DNA from: Bacillus canaveralius
Lineage (GTDB): Bacteria; Bacillota; Bacilli; Bacillales; Cytobacillaceae
NCBI RefSeq assembly: GCF_002860125.1
Contig: NZ_PGVA01000004.1
Location: 62,001-126,000, forward strand
Direction: 5' to 3'
DNA length: 64,000 nt
The translations under genes and the position numbers were made by a program. Below the pieces are notes generated by a model that was not told where the DNA came from, ran no database searches, and saw only the letters and a list, made by a program, of their open reading frames with translations. Numbering within the stretch: position 1 is the first letter of the stretch; each line of letters begins with the position of its first letter. Below, one piece after another: positions 1 through 9,639 of this stretch.

Positions 1-225
1 TTTTATTTTTCAAGTAATATTAATGGAAAAATGAACATTTCTATACTATAATAAAAAATTGTGATAAAAATGCACATGATTAGGTTTAGACTTCAATCTG
101 AACGAATAAACTATTTATTGTCAGATGTCAAGAAAACCAGTCAAAAAATATTCGACACATTTCCATTTTAGAAAGTTGTTTAAAGAAAGAAGGAATATCC
201 GGGGGGATGTAGAATTACTAGTAAA
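1..225. other. AT-rich intergenic segment upstream of yqxD
   Basis: No gene is supported here. An overlapping frame beginning at 125 runs into yqxD in a different frame and looks like chance. A purine-rich GGGGGG stretch lies near 200-206, about 20 bases before the yqxD start, which is too far to be a good ribosome binding site. No clear promoter or terminator was seen. Confidence 0.4.
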
Positions 226-684
226 ATGGGCATTCCTGATTTATTTGTGGATGCAGATTCGTGTCCTGTTCAACAGGAAATTGTCGAAATCGCAGCTTCT
301 TTCTCAGTCGAGGCAATTTTCATCGCTTCCTATAACCATGTCAAACGGGACAATGGCCATGCTGTCTGGAAGTACGTTGATGCAGGAAAGGAAGCTGTAG
401 ATTTGTACATCATGAATCATGTGAAAAAGGGTGATATTGCGGTGACCCAGGATATCGGTCTCGCATCGACCCTGCTCGGTATGGGGGTTTATGTACTATC
501 ACCACGGGGAACTTTATTTGAAGAAAAGGATATTGATACGGCTCTTGATCTGCGGTATCTTTCCGCCAAAGCGCGCAGGCGCGGTGTTTATGGTAAAGGT
601 CCCAAACCATACACGGACGAGGACAGATCGAGATTTGTACATCAGCTGACAAACATTTTGTCGAAATTTGCAGGGATTCGTTGA
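226..684 (+). CDS. yqxD: UPF0178 / DUF188 family protein YqxD
   Basis: A 152-residue protein of the YaiI/YqxD (DUF188) family, of unproven biochemical function but with a PIN-like nuclease fold. The N-terminal motif DLFVDADSCPV, the central VTQDIGLAS and the SPRG and KGPKPYT motifs are characteristic, and the length is normal. ATG 226 is the only sensible in-frame start, but its Shine-Dalgarno is poor. It lies ahead of dnaG and sigA exactly as in B. subtilis. Here a hairpin-forming repeat element (706-860) sits between yqxD and dnaG, so co-transcription may be altered. Family assignment is firm; function is unknown. Confidence 0.9.
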   Translation: MGIPDLFVDADSCPVQQEIVEIAASFSVEAIFIASYNHVKRDNGHAVWKYVDAGKEAVDLYIMNHVKKGDIAVTQDIGLASTLLGMGVYVLSPRGTLFEEKDIDTALDLRYLSAKARRRGVYGKGPKPYTDEDRSRFVHQLTNILSKFAGIR

Positions 685-705
685 TTTTTCAAGAATATCT
701 AATAG

Positions 706-860
706 TTGAGTAAAGTTACAATGTAATAAGCTAAACCGAAAAACGAATGAAGCTGTCTAAATAAACAGGAGTATGCCATAGGAAATGAATAATACGATCT
801 TAATTTAAAAAAACTGTTCGTTTTTCAGTTAAAGAATTGCTTTATGAAAAATTCATTCAG
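706..860 (+). repeat. MITE-like hairpin element, copy 1
   Basis: About 155 bp, AT-rich and non-coding. The left end TTGAGTAAAGTTACAATG and the reverse complement of the right end form imperfect terminal inverted repeats. An inner pair, AACCGAAAAACGAA and TTCGTTTTTCAGTT, is inverted with one mismatch. The whole element can therefore fold into one long hairpin. Similar copies lie at about 6373, 8367 (opposite orientation) and 21591, with a remnant near 18250. It ends 21 bases before the dnaG start. The ends are judged by comparing copies by eye. Confidence 0.8.
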
Positions 861-881
861 TTAAATGGAGATGCACTCATC

Positions 882-2693
882 ATGGCAGAACGAATTGCCG
901 AAGAAAAATTAAATGAGATACGGCAAGCGGTTGATATTGTTGATGTCATAAGTGATTATGTTCAGTTGAAAAAGCAAGGCCGCAATTATTTCGGCTTATG
1001 TCCTTTTCATGGTGAGAATAGCCCTTCATTTTCCGTTTCGCCCGATAAACAAATATACCATTGTTTTGGGTGCGGGGCTGGCGGAAATGCCTATTCGTTT
1101 CTGATGGAGGCAGAAGGATTGACGTTTATGGAGGCTGCGATTAAACTCGCTGATAGAGCGAATATTGACCTTCAACTTGATCTGTCTGCAGTGTCAGCAG
1201 GGAAACCGGTTTCGAAAGAGAACCAACAAATGATCGAAGCCCATGAGCTATTACGGAAATTCTATCATCATTTGCTTGTAAACACAAAAGACGGTCAGCA
1301 TGCCCTTGAGTACTTGCTCGGCAGGGGATTTACGATCGAATCCATCAATAAATTCGAGGTGGGTTATGCGCTCGGCACATGGGACTTCGTTTATAAGTTT
1401 TTGGCGAAAAGAGGTTTTTCCACCGCTCTGCTGGAGAAAGCCGGCTTAATCATTAAAAGGGAAAAGGATGGCAGCTACTTTGACCGTTTTCGGGACAGAA
1501 TTATGTTTCCGATACTGGATAAAAACGGAAATACGATTGCTTTTTCCGGGAGATCACTAGGGGCCGATGAGCCTAAATATTTGAATAGTCCCGAGACGGC
1601 AATCTTTAATAAAAGCAAAATTTTATATAATTTTCACCTGGCCCGCCCGAGTATTCGGAAGCTTCAGCAAGCCGTTCTGTTTGAAGGGTTCGCTGATGTC
1701 ATAGCTGCAGACCGGTCAGGCGTCGAAAATGGAATAGCAACGATGGGCACAGCGCTCACTGATGAGCATATTACTCTTATAAAGCGGAATGTCCAATCGG
1801 TTATCATTTGTTATGATGCTGACAATGCTGGAGTAGAAGCTGCTTTTCGGGCAGCAACCGCCCTGTCCGCGGCAGGAAGCTACATAAGAGTAGCACAAAT
1901 GCCTGACGGTATGGACCCTGATGACTATATCAAGAAATTTGGTGCTGATAAATTTCGAAATGATGTAATAGGGGCCAGTATTCCGTTCATGTCTTTTAAG
2001 CTTCTGTATTATCGGAGAGGGAAAAACCTTCAAGATGAAGGAGATCGGCTCCAGTATATCGAAAAAGTAGTAAAGGAAATAAGCCGCCTTGACAAAGCGG
2101 TCGAAAAGGATCATTATTTGCGCCAGCTTGCATCAGAGTTCTCATTGTCTCTCGATGCCTTAATGCAGGAGCAGCAGCAGTATACCCGGGTTGAAAACCG
2201 CAAAACAACAAGTAAGAGCGCTGAAAAGCCCGCGAAAAAGTGGGCAGGGGCAATGAAAACCGAGCAGTTGAAGCCTGCTTATCATACCGCTGAAAGAAGG
2301 CTGATTGCCCACATGCTCAGAAGCAGTGATGTGGCTTATAAAGTGCAGGAGCGGCTTGCAGGCAGTTCATTTAATATTGATGAACATCAAGCAATTATTA
2401 CGTATTTATTTGGCTATTATGAGGACGGGAGAGCTCCTGATCCAGGCGCATTTTTAAATTATCTTCAAGACCCGAAGCTGAAAAGGCTTGTGGCGGACAT
2501 TGAAATGATGTCTATCAATGAAGAGATCAGCCAGCAGGAAATGTCTGATTATATCAAACAGGTGTTGAATTATCAAAAGATGTTAATGATAAAAGAAAAA
2601 GAGGCGCAAGAAAAGGAAGCAGATCGCCAAAAAGATTTTGCAAAAGCAGCCGCTATCGCGATGGAAATTATCCAGTTGCGAAAGTCTTTATAG
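882..2693 (+). CDS. dnaG: DNA primase DnaG
   Basis: Replicative primase that makes RNA primers at the fork and contacts the helicase DnaC/DnaB through its C-terminal domain. An N-terminal CHC2 zinc finger (CPFHGENSP then CFGCG), a TOPRIM core (LFEGFADV, then CYDADNAG) and a C-terminal helicase-binding region are all present. I chose ATG 882 (MAERIAEE), preceded by GGAG at 867-870. It gives 603 residues, the B. subtilis length. An upstream in-frame TTG at 837 would add 15 residues encoded mostly by repeat element copy 1 and is unlikely. sigA follows 50 bases later, the classic macromolecular-synthesis arrangement. Confidence 0.97.
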   Translation: MAERIAEEKLNEIRQAVDIVDVISDYVQLKKQGRNYFGLCPFHGENSPSFSVSPDKQIYHCFGCGAGGNAYSFLMEAEGLTFMEAAIKLADRANIDLQLDLSAVSAGKPVSKENQQMIEAHELLRKFYHHLLVNTKDGQHALEYLLGRGFTIESINKFEVGYALGTWDFVYKFLAKRGFSTALLEKAGLIIKREKDGSYFDRFRDRIMFPILDKNGNTIAFSGRSLGADEPKYLNSPETAIFNKSKILYNFHLARPSIRKLQQAVLFEGFADVIAADRSGVENGIATMGTALTDEHITLIKRNVQSVIICYDADNAGVEAAFRAATALSAAGSYIRVAQMPDGMDPDDYIKKFGADKFRNDVIGASIPFMSFKLLYYRRGKNLQDEGDRLQYIEKVVKEISRLDKAVEKDHYLRQLASEFSLSLDALMQEQQQYTRVENRKTTSKSAEKPAKKWAGAMKTEQLKPAYHTAERRLIAHMLRSSDVAYKVQERLAGSSFNIDEHQAIITYLFGYYEDGRAPDPGAFLNYLQDPKLKRLVADIEMMSINEEISQQEMSDYIKQVLNYQKMLMIKEKEAQEKEADRQKDFAKAAAIAMEIIQLRKSL

Positions 2694-2743
2694 ATCCGAA
2701 TAGTGTAGATAAGTGTTTGGTGATTTTGGAAGGAGGGGGACAT

Positions 2744-3868
2744 ATGGCTGAAAAGTCAGCCCGTTCGAAAGAGGTCGAGTCAGATATGACCCTGGAACAA
2801 GTAAAAGAGCAGTTAACGGAAGTAGGTAAAAAGACCGGTGTATTAGCTTATGATGATATAGCGGAAAGATTGTCAAACTTTGAGCTCGATTCAGATCAAA
2901 TGGATGAGTTCTATGAACTCCTTGGGTCACAAGGAGTTGAGCTGGTCGGAGACAGTGAGGATGCCGACCCGAATATACAGCAATTAGCAAAAGGTGATGA
3001 GGAATTTGATTTAAATGACCTCAGCGTACCTCCGGGCGTAAAGATCAATGATCCTGTCCGCATGTATTTAAAAGAAATTGGCCGTGTCGACCTGCTTTCC
3101 GCTGAAGAGGAAATATCTCTTGCAGAGCGAATCGAGCAGGGTGATGAGGAAGCCAAACGGCGTCTTGCTGAAGCTAATCTCCGTCTTGTAGTCAGTATTG
3201 CCAAGCGTTATGTCGGCAGGGGAATGCTTTTCCTTGACTTGATTCAAGAAGGAAATATGGGTTTAATTAAAGCTGTTGAAAAATTCGATTACCGAAAAGG
3301 TTTTAAATTCAGCACATATGCAACATGGTGGATTCGCCAGGCGATCACGCGTGCAATTGCGGATCAGGCAAGAACGATCCGTATTCCGGTTCATATGGTC
3401 GAGACAATCAATAAACTTATCCGGGTCCAGCGCCAGTTGCTTCAGGACCTTGGCCGCGAACCAACACCGGAAGAAATTGCGGAAGATATGGATCTCACTC
3501 CGGATAAAGTTCGTGAAATTTTAAAAATCGCCCAGGAACCTGTTTCACTTGAAACACCAATCGGTGAGGAAGATGATTCACATCTTGGTGATTTCATTGA
3601 AGATCAGGATGCAACGTCTCCTTCAGAGCATGCTGCTTACGAACTTCTCAAGGAGCAGCTTGAAGACGTGCTGGATACACTGACAGACCGGGAAGAAAAT
3701 GTACTGCGCCTCCGTTTCGGGCTTGATGACGGGCGCACCCGGACACTCGAAGAAGTCGGGAAAGTGTTTGGCGTGACGCGCGAACGGATCCGCCAGATTG
3801 AAGCGAAAGCGCTGCGCAAACTTCGCCATCCATCCCGCAGCAAAAGGCTGAAGGATTTCCTGGAATAA
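2744..3868 (+). CDS. sigA: Primary sigma factor SigA (RpoD)
   Basis: Housekeeping sigma-70 factor that directs RNA polymerase to -35/-10 promoters. Region 1.1 is present at the N-terminus. Region 2 ([15 protein letters not shown], then [14 protein letters not shown]), region 3 and the region 4 helix-turn-helix ([20 protein letters not shown]) are all intact. ATG 2744 follows a very strong AAGGAGGGGG site and gives 374 residues. An in-frame start at 2717 would place that site inside the gene and is rejected. It is the last gene of the yqxD-dnaG-sigA cluster, closed by a terminator at 3900. Confidence 0.98.
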   Translation: MAEKSARSKEVESDMTLEQVKEQLTEVGKKTGVLAYDDIAERLSNFELDSDQMDEFYELLGSQGVELVGDSEDADPNIQQLAKGDEEFDLNDLSVPPGVKINDPVRMYLKEIGRVDLLSAEEEISLAERIEQGDEEAKRRLAEANLRLVVSIAKRYVGRGMLFLDLIQEGNMGLIKAVEKFDYRKGFKFSTYATWWIRQAITRAIADQARTIRIPVHMVETINKLIRVQRQLLQDLGREPTPEEIAEDMDLTPDKVREILKIAQEPVSLETPIGEEDDSHLGDFIEDQDATSPSEHAAYELLKEQLEDVLDTLTDREENVLRLRFGLDDGRTRTLEEVGKVFGVTRERIRQIEAKALRKLRHPSRSKRLKDFLE

Positions 3869-3899
3869 TCAATCTGAAAAATAAATGATTGTCACAAAG

Positions 3900-3937
3900 T
3901 AGTTTACTTCTTACAATGGAAGTAAACTATTTTTTTT
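3900..3937 (+). terminator. Intrinsic terminator after sigA
   Basis: Perfect 11-bp stem (TAGTTTACTTC with GAAGTAAACTA), an 8-base loop and a run of eight T residues. Confidence 0.9.
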
Positions 3938-3988
3938 ACAATATGCTTCCGGTTGCAATAGGAGCAGATGTTAGGAAGTGTACAATAA

Positions 3989-4519
3989 ATGAATGAAAAT
4001 CGCAAAAGCACGATTGTTAAAGAGATTTTGTATTGGAAGGAAAACAGGCTGCTTCCTGAACAATACTGCAACTACCTTTTGACGCTATATACGGAAGGGA
4101 ATCGCCCGGTCGAAAAAAATAAACAGAGAATAGCTTCCTTAAAATCACATTTTCCAAACATTGCAATTTTCCTTCTCATTCCAATTTTTATATTTGTCAT
4201 TTATTTTACTGAATTGTCTTTCATTTTGCAAATGGCTCTTGGCGGAATTTTTATCATTGCCGGCCTGTTGGCTGTTTTCTATTTTTCCAGAAAAGGGATT
4301 TCATTTCAAGTGCCTCTAATTGTCTCGGCCCTGATATTTCTTTTATTGTCTGTGGAAGGGGCGTCGGTGCTGGCGCCAAACCGCGACGGAATTCTCTATA
4401 TCATTTGTGCGGCAAACTGTTTGCTCTGGATTTTTACTGGCTGGAAACTAAAGCTTCTTTATTTCTGCCTAGCCGGTATTTTAGGAGCGGCGATCATTAT
4501 TATATCTATTTTTGTATAA
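3989..4519 (+). CDS. Five-helix membrane protein of unknown function
   Basis: A 176-residue protein with a roughly 50-residue polar N-terminus (ILYWKENRLLPEQYCNYLL), then about five hydrophobic segments, predicted to span the cytoplasmic membrane. The N-terminal motif resembles the cytoplasmic start of DUF2157-type Bacillus membrane proteins, but I cannot assign the family with confidence. ATG 3989 has a modest upstream AGGAAG. It stands alone between the sigA terminator and the acyl-CoA dehydrogenase promoter. Function unknown. Confidence 0.75.
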   Translation: MNENRKSTIVKEILYWKENRLLPEQYCNYLLTLYTEGNRPVEKNKQRIASLKSHFPNIAIFLLIPIFIFVIYFTELSFILQMALGGIFIIAGLLAVFYFSRKGISFQVPLIVSALIFLLLSVEGASVLAPNRDGILYIICAANCLLWIFTGWKLKLLYFCLAGILGAAIIIISIFV

Positions 4520-4545
4520 TAATTTATTATAAAAATTTTAAAATG

Positions 4546-4575
4546 TTGTGAAAATTCATATTTCCCTTTTATAAT
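4546..4575 (+). promoter_or_regulatory. Candidate sigma-A promoter for the acyl-CoA dehydrogenase gene
   Basis: TTGTGA at 4546-4551 and TATAAT at 4570-4575 are separated by 18 bases. The -10 is perfect and the -35 matches in four of six positions. It lies 45 bases before the start codon. Confidence 0.55.
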
Positions 4576-4619
4576 AAGAGTGATGTAAGCGTATTCAAAA
4601 ATTGCAAGGGGGAAGTTCA

Positions 4620-5759
4620 ATGAATTTTGATTTAACTTCAGAACAGGAAATGATCCGTAAAACAATCCGGGAATTCGCAGAAGAAGAAGTCGCTCCCGGA
4701 GCTCTTGAACGGGACCGAAATAAACAATTTCCGGAATCTATTTTTAAAAAGCTGGCCGACATGGGGATGATGGGTTTGCCCTTTCCTGAGGAGTATGGCG
4801 GAGGAGGCGCAGATACGGTCAGTTTTGCGATTGTAACCGAGGAGTTGAGCCGAGCCTGCGGTTCAACGGGAATTACGTATTCGGCGCATATATCGCTTGG
4901 TGGGGCTCCAATATACTTATTCGGGACAGAGGAACAAAAACAGCAATACCTCGTTCCAATTTGCACAGGCGAAACGCTCGGGGCATTTGGCTTAACCGAA
5001 CCCAATGCCGGGTCCGATGCAGGGGGGACGAGAACAACGGCAGTTGAAAAAGACGGGGAATTTGTGATCAATGGAAACAAATGCTATATTACCAATGCCA
5101 GCTATGCCAGACATCTGGCGTTAACGGCGATCACGGGTGAACAGGACGGAAAAAAAGAAATCAGTGCGATTATTGTGCCTACAGACGCACCAGGTTTTAA
5201 AGTGATCGACAATTATGAGAAAATGGGCTTGCATTCATCGAATACAACGGAACTTGTCTTGGAAGACGTGCGTGTTCCGACTGAGCACTTGCTCGGCAAT
5301 AGAGGAGAAGGATTTAAACAATTCTTGATGACTCTGGACGGAGGGCGGATTGGGATTGGGGCAATGGCGGTTGGAATTGCCCAGGCTGCCTATGATAAAG
5401 CTCTGCAATATGCCCATGAGCGAAAGCAATTTGGCCGCTCCCTGTCAGCCTTTCAGGCGATACAGTTTAAACTGGCCGATATGGCTATGAAAATTGAGCT
5501 TGCCCGCAATATGGTGTACAAAGCGGCCTGGCTAAAGGATAACGGAAGGCCGTTCACGAAGGAGGCTTCGATGTGCAAGCTGTATGCTTCGGAAATCAGC
5601 ATGGAAGTGACCGATCAGGCCGTACAAATACACGGCGGCTATGGTTATATGAAGGAATATCATGTTGAACGTTATATGCGAGATGCGAAGCTGACCGAGA
5701 TTGGCGAGGGCACATCCGAAATCCAAAGGCTCGTGATTGCGAGAACAATCGGCTGTTGA
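4620..5759 (+). CDS. Acyl-CoA dehydrogenase (short/branched-chain type)
   Basis: FAD-dependent flavoenzyme catalysing alpha,beta-dehydrogenation of acyl-CoA in fatty-acid or branched-chain amino-acid breakdown. Signature sequences AFGLTEPNAGSDA (flavin/substrate region), VQIHGGYGYMKEY and EIGEGTSEIQRL are intact. The Glu of GEGTSEIQ is at the position of the catalytic base in short-chain family members. ATG 4620 follows AAGGGGGAAG and gives 379 residues, the usual length; the upstream TTG at 4602 lies before the ribosome site. Substrate range cannot be read from sequence. It is monocistronic, with its own promoter and terminator. Confidence 0.93.
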   Translation: MNFDLTSEQEMIRKTIREFAEEEVAPGALERDRNKQFPESIFKKLADMGMMGLPFPEEYGGGGADTVSFAIVTEELSRACGSTGITYSAHISLGGAPIYLFGTEEQKQQYLVPICTGETLGAFGLTEPNAGSDAGGTRTTAVEKDGEFVINGNKCYITNASYARHLALTAITGEQDGKKEISAIIVPTDAPGFKVIDNYEKMGLHSSNTTELVLEDVRVPTEHLLGNRGEGFKQFLMTLDGGRIGIGAMAVGIAQAAYDKALQYAHERKQFGRSLSAFQAIQFKLADMAMKIELARNMVYKAAWLKDNGRPFTKEASMCKLYASEISMEVTDQAVQIHGGYGYMKEYHVERYMRDAKLTEIGEGTSEIQRLVIARTIGC

Positions 5760-5787
5760 ATATCCAGGGTAAATGCTTATTTCAATC

Positions 5788-5828
5788 CAGCCTGTAGAGA
5801 AAACATTTGTCTATAGGCCTTTATTTTG
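5788..5828 (+). terminator. Terminator after acyl-CoA dehydrogenase
   Basis: Stem AGCCTGTAGA with TCTATAGGCCT (one mismatch), followed by TTATTTT. Confidence 0.7.
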
Positions 5829-5959
5829 TCGAATTTAAGAACATCGAGTGACAAAGTTTACTTTAGGGCTTTTCCTCTCAGCAATTTTAAAGTAAAATAG
5901 AAATTGTTTGTATACGATAATATTAAACTGAGATGTTGTTACATAAGGGAGGTAAAATC

Positions 5960-6322
5960 ATGAATCGGAACCCACTTATTCCATTTGCTCTTATCGCGGT
6001 TTTGGGGATTGCATTAATGTTCTTTCTTTCAGTTAAAGGCCTCGGCGATGCTGAAGAAATGGCGAATAAAGCTGAGGGCGGCGAAGAACAAGCAGACACT
6101 GCTTCAGCAAACCCGGAAGAAATCTACCAAAAAAGCTGTATTGGCTGCCATGGCGGCGACTACCAAGGTGGAGCAGGCCCTGCATTGAAGGGTGTAGGCG
6201 ACAGGCTGTCCCAGGAAGAAATTGCTGATATCGTAGTCAATGGTAAAGGCAATATGCCACCCGGTCTTGTTGCTCAAGACCAGGCACCAGCAATGGCTGA
6301 ATGGCTCGCAGGTATAAAATAA
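5960..6322 (+). CDS. cccA: Membrane-anchored cytochrome c-550 CccA
   Basis: Small c-type cytochrome that carries electrons on the outer face of the membrane. Residues about 5-25 form an uncleaved membrane anchor, followed by an acidic Ala/Glu-rich linker. The haem domain carries CIGCH for covalent haem attachment and a Met axial ligand in GNMPPG. ATG 5960 follows GGGAGG and gives 120 residues, the family length. An in-frame start at 5933 would place the ribosome site inside the gene. The gene follows sigA and one metabolic gene, as in B. subtilis. Confidence 0.95.
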   Translation: MNRNPLIPFALIAVLGIALMFFLSVKGLGDAEEMANKAEGGEEQADTASANPEEIYQKSCIGCHGGDYQGGAGPALKGVGDRLSQEEIADIVVNGKGNMPPGLVAQDQAPAMAEWLAGIK

Positions 6323-6335
6323 AATAATGAAAAAT

Positions 6336-6367
6336 GGTCCTTTGCATCTGTGAAGGACTTTTTTTAT
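6336..6367 (+). terminator. Terminator after cccA
   Basis: Stem GTCCTT with AAGGAC, followed by seven T residues. Confidence 0.8.
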
Positions 6368-6372
6368 ACTAG

Positions 6373-6523
6373 AGGAGTCAATTTCACAATGTGATAAGTT
6401 AAACCGAAAAACGAATGAAGTGTCTAAATAAACAGGATCATGCGTACGAAACGAATACTATCTTAATTTTTACATAACTGTTCGCTTTTTCAATTAAAGA
6501 ATTGCTTTATGAAATTCATTCAA
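6373..6523 (+). repeat. MITE-like hairpin element, copy 2
   Basis: About 151 bp, same orientation as copy 1. The left end has GAGTCAATTTCACAATG. The inner inverted pair is AACCGAAAAACGAA and TTCGCTTTTTCAATT. The right end is AATTCATTCAA. It lies between the cccA terminator and the trmK start, ending 25 bases before the ATG, so it would be in the 5' leader of any trmK transcript starting upstream. Confidence 0.8.
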
Positions 6524-6548
6524 AAAAACTATATTAATGTGGTGACTC

Positions 6549-7259
6549 ATGAATACCGAGAATCTATCAGATCGTTTAAAGGCAGTTGTACAATATATCC
6601 CTGCAGGCAGCAGGCTTGCCGACATTGGCTCTGACCATGCTTACCTGCCGTGCCATGCTGTTCAGCAGGGGATCGTTACATTTGCGGTAGCGGGCGAGGT
6701 GGCTGAAGGACCATATCGATCGGCAAAAAAGCAAGTAGACGAGGAGGGATTATCCGATAATATCTTCGTACGCAAAGGCGATGGACTTGATGTTATCTCT
6801 CCGGGTGAGGTTGATTGCATCACAATCGCCGGAATGGGTGGAACGTTAATCGCTTCGATATTGGAAAAAGGCAAACAAAAGCTTCCGGCGGTTAAGCGCC
6901 TTATCCTCCAGCCGAACATCGGTGCCATTTCGATTCGCAAATGGCTAATGGAGCATGACTGGAAGCTGGTCGATGAAAAAATTTTAGAAGAAGACGGAAA
7001 AATCTATGAAATATTGGCAGCGGAACAAGGTGATCCGCGTTCCTATTACGGCGAGTCATTCGAAGGCGGTCTTTTGCTCGGCCCGATCTTAATGTCAAAG
7101 CAAAATGATGTTTTCCGTAAAAAATGGATTTCTGAACGGGATAACTGGGAACGGATTTTAATACAGCTCGAAAAAGCGGACGAGAACAGGGAAACATCCA
7201 AAAAAAAGCAGGAGCTTCTTGAGAAAATCAGAATTGTAGAGGGGGTTTTGAAAAAATGA
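6549..7259 (+). CDS. trmK: tRNA (adenine(22)-N(1))-methyltransferase TrmK
   Basis: SAM-dependent methyltransferase that modifies A22 in the D-arm region of tRNA. The Rossmann SAM motif LADIGSDHAYLP, the GEVAEGPY strand end and the catalytic-loop region ITIAGMGGTLI are typical. A C-terminal coiled-coil (about residues 190-236, rich in Lys/Glu) matches the family. Length is 236 residues. ATG 6549 is preceded by GTGGTGA. It overlaps the next gene by four bases (ATGA), so the two are translationally coupled. Confidence 0.93.
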   Translation: MNTENLSDRLKAVVQYIPAGSRLADIGSDHAYLPCHAVQQGIVTFAVAGEVAEGPYRSAKKQVDEEGLSDNIFVRKGDGLDVISPGEVDCITIAGMGGTLIASILEKGKQKLPAVKRLILQPNIGAISIRKWLMEHDWKLVDEKILEEDGKIYEILAAEQGDPRSYYGESFEGGLLLGPILMSKQNDVFRKKWISERDNWERILIQLEKADENRETSKKKQELLEKIRIVEGVLKK

Positions 7260-8371
7260 AACAAGTCAATGGTTTTGAGGTTATTCAGTTGTTTGAAACA
7301 TTCTCGCCAAAGAGCCTTGCAATGGAAGGGGATAAAGTCGGACTCCAGATTGGCAGGCTGAACAAACCTGTCGAAAACGTGATGATCGCGCTCGATGTAC
7401 TGGAGGAAGTCGTTGATGAGGCGATCGACAGGGGTGTCCAGCTCATTATCGCCCACCATCCGCTCATTTTTCGCCCGCTCCAGAAAATCGCAACAGATAC
7501 TTATCAGGGTGCTGTGATCGAAAAGCTGATTAAACACGAGATTGCTGTTTATGCGGCCCATACCAATCTGGATGTTGCAAGCGGCGGTGTGAATGATATG
7601 CTCGCTGCAGCACTTGGTCTGCAAAACACGGAACTGCTTTTTCCAACATATGAGAACAAATTGAAAAAGTTAGTCGTGTTCGTACCTGAAGAAAATGCGG
7701 CAGACGTCAGGGAAGCAGTCGGGAAAGCGGGAGCGGGTGCAATCGGCGCTTACAGCCACTGCTCATACTCAAGCAGCGGCACAGGCCGATTCTTGCCTGG
7801 TGCCAGCACTAATCCGCATATCGGCCGCCATGGAACCCTAGAGACAGTGACGGAGGCGAGGATTGAAACGATTTATCCGGAGACAATTGAAAAAAAAGTA
7901 CTGGGTGCAATGCTGAAGGCCCATCCATATGAAGAAGTGGCCTACGATATTTATCCTATGGACAATAAAGGTGAGCTGCTTGGGCTTGGCAGGGTCGGTT
8001 ACATAGAAGAGACGACATTAGAAGCGTTTGCTCATCATGTAAAAAAGGTCCTGGATGTGCCGGCAGTCCGTGTGGTCGGGAACTTGAATACGACAGTCAA
8101 GAAAATAGCCGTGCTCGGCGGTGACGGCAATAAATATATCAATCAGGCCAAATTTAAAGGGGCAGACGTATATGTGACCGGGGACATGTATTACCATACT
8201 GCTCATGATGCAATGATGATGGGCCTTAACATAGTCGATCCCGGTCATAATGTTGAAAAAGTGATGAAGCAGGGAACCGCGACTGTTTTAACAAGGTTGT
8301 CCAGGGAAAAGGGTTATGCCATCAACATCTTTCCATCAACAGTCCACACAGATCCATTTCAATTTATTTGA
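7256..8371 (+). CDS. yqfO: Nif3/YqfO family metal-binding protein
   Basis: Nif3-like dinuclear-metal protein (GTP cyclohydrolase 1 type 2 family name) of uncertain activity. The metal-site motifs IIAHHPLIF and YAAHTNLD are near the N-terminus, and GDMYYHTAHDAM and VDPGHNVEK are near the C-terminus. At 371 residues it has the longer Gram-positive form with an inserted middle domain. It starts in an ATGA overlap with trmK. The stop codon TGA (8369-8371) and part of the last Ile codon lie inside repeat element copy 3, so that insertion has reset the C-terminus. Confidence 0.93.
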   Translation: MKQVNGFEVIQLFETFSPKSLAMEGDKVGLQIGRLNKPVENVMIALDVLEEVVDEAIDRGVQLIIAHHPLIFRPLQKIATDTYQGAVIEKLIKHEIAVYAAHTNLDVASGGVNDMLAAALGLQNTELLFPTYENKLKKLVVFVPEENAADVREAVGKAGAGAIGAYSHCSYSSSGTGRFLPGASTNPHIGRHGTLETVTEARIETIYPETIEKKVLGAMLKAHPYEEVAYDIYPMDNKGELLGLGRVGYIEETTLEAFAHHVKKVLDVPAVRVVGNLNTTVKKIAVLGGDGNKYINQAKFKGADVYVTGDMYYHTAHDAMMMGLNIVDPGHNVEKVMKQGTATVLTRLSREKGYAINIFPSTVHTDPFQFI

Positions 8372-8503
8372 ATGAATTTCATAAAGCAATTCTTTAAGTG
8401 AAAAACGAACAGTTACTTATTCGTTTCCTATGGCATAATCCTGTATATCTAGACAACTTTGTTCGTTTTTCGGTTTAGCTTGTTACATTGTGAAATTGAC
8501 TCA
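8367..8503 (-). repeat. MITE-like hairpin element, copy 3 (inverted)
   Basis: About 137 bp in the opposite orientation to the other copies. It begins TTTGAATGAATTTCATAAAG, carries GTGAAAAACGAACAG and TTCGTTTTTCGGTTTAG internally, and ends CATTGTGAAATTGACTCA. The flanking bases TTTA (8363-8366) and TTTA (8504-8507) form a candidate 4-bp target-site duplication. It supplies the yqfO stop codon and lies before the ispH-side terminator. Confidence 0.82.
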
Positions 8504-8512
8504 TTTAAATGC

Positions 8513-8546
8513 AAAAAACCCTTGCCGCTTGAGGCAAGGGTTTTAG
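8513..8546. terminator. Bidirectional terminator between yqfO and ispH
   Basis: Stem AAACCCTTGCC with GGCAAGGGTTT, a 6-base loop, and A/T tracts on both sides. It would terminate ispH on the minus strand and yqfO on the plus strand. Confidence 0.85.
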
Positions 8547-8549
8547 AAA

Positions 8550-9503
8550 TCACGGTTTAGCTGTCAATTTTTTTACTTTTGGAAGAATCTTTCCAAGTGG
8601 TACCTTCTTTTCATGTACCCATGTAGACGAATCTGCAGGATCATATTGCTCGAGAAAGGTGATCACTTCTTTTGTGATCGGCGTCGGTGTCGACGCTCCA
8701 GCTGTAACGGCTACTGTATTTGCGTCTTTTATCCAGTCCAGTTCAAGCTCCGATATGTCGGCAATTCGATAAGCCTTCGTGCCGGCAACTTCCTCGGAAA
8801 CCTGGGCAAGCCGGTTCGAGTTATTGCTCTTCGGGTCACCGACAACAATCAACACGTCTGCTTCACCGGCCTGCTCGGCGACTGCTTCCTGGCGCACCTG
8901 GGTAGCCAGGCAAATTTCCTGATGCATTTCCACATGAGGATATTTTTCTCTAACCTTTTCCATAATATCTGCTACATCCCATTGACTCATCGTTGTCTGG
9001 TTGGTGACAATAATCTTTTCGCCGACAACTTGAAGGGCAGCGACGTCCTCAATTGACGATACTAAATGGACGATCCCTGGAGCGACACCAACGGCACCTT
9101 CAGGCTCAGGATGCCCCTTTTTACCGATATAGATGACCTGGTAGCCTTCTTTTTCTTTCTGGCGGATTAGATCATGTGTTTTCGTAACATCCGGGCAAGT
9201 GGCATCGATTGTTACCAGGCCTTTTTGTGCCGCAAGCTCCCTCACTTCAGGAGATATCCCGTGGGCTGTGAAAATAACGGTACCGTGGTCAACCTGCTCC
9301 AATATTTCTTTGCGATTCTGTCCATCAAGAGTAATGATTCCTTCTTGCTCAAATGCATCTGTCACATGCTTATTGTGCACAATCATACCGAGTATATAGA
9401 TAGGCCTTGGCAAAGACTGATCCAAAGCTGCATTACGGGCAATAACCATCGCATCAACTACGCCATAACAATAGCCGCGCGGTGATATTTTTAATACCTT
9501 CAT
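8550..9503 (-). CDS. ispH: 4-hydroxy-3-methylbut-2-enyl diphosphate reductase IspH
   Basis: Last enzyme of the MEP isoprenoid pathway, an Fe-S protein that reduces HMBPP to IPP and DMAPP. The three cluster cysteines appear in GYCYGV, DATCPDV and EICLAT, and the TNQTTMS and [10 protein letters not shown] motifs are present. ATG 9503 ([10 protein letters not shown]) follows GGGGAGGACTC and gives 317 residues. A start at 9527 would add eight residues ahead of the ribosome site. ispG, the preceding pathway enzyme, lies 8 kb away on the same strand. Confidence 0.96.
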   Translation of the reverse strand: MKVLKISPRGYCYGVVDAMVIARNAALDQSLPRPIYILGMIVHNKHVTDAFEQEGIITLDGQNRKEILEQVDHGTVIFTAHGISPEVRELAAQKGLVTIDATCPDVTKTHDLIRQKEKEGYQVIYIGKKGHPEPEGAVGVAPGIVHLVSSIEDVAALQVVGEKIIVTNQTTMSQWDVADIMEKVREKYPHVEMHQEICLATQVRQEAVAEQAGEADVLIVVGDPKSNNSNRLAQVSEEVAGTKAYRIADISELELDWIKDANTVAVTAGASTPTPITKEVITFLEQYDPADSSTWVHEKKVPLGKILPKVKKLTAKP

Positions 9504-9639
9504 ATTGAGTCCTCCCCATAAAAGCAAATAAATGCTTATGTTTAATTATATAAAAGTTATGGGAAGATTACAAAGCGGAATCACTAATGTATATCATTAG
9601 CAATAACCGGGAAAATGCACGTGAAAAATTCTTTTATTG

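Noticed and set aside
125-400. Frame overlapping the start of yqxD
   Set aside because: It is out of frame with the conserved yqxD coding sequence and has no recognisable motif.
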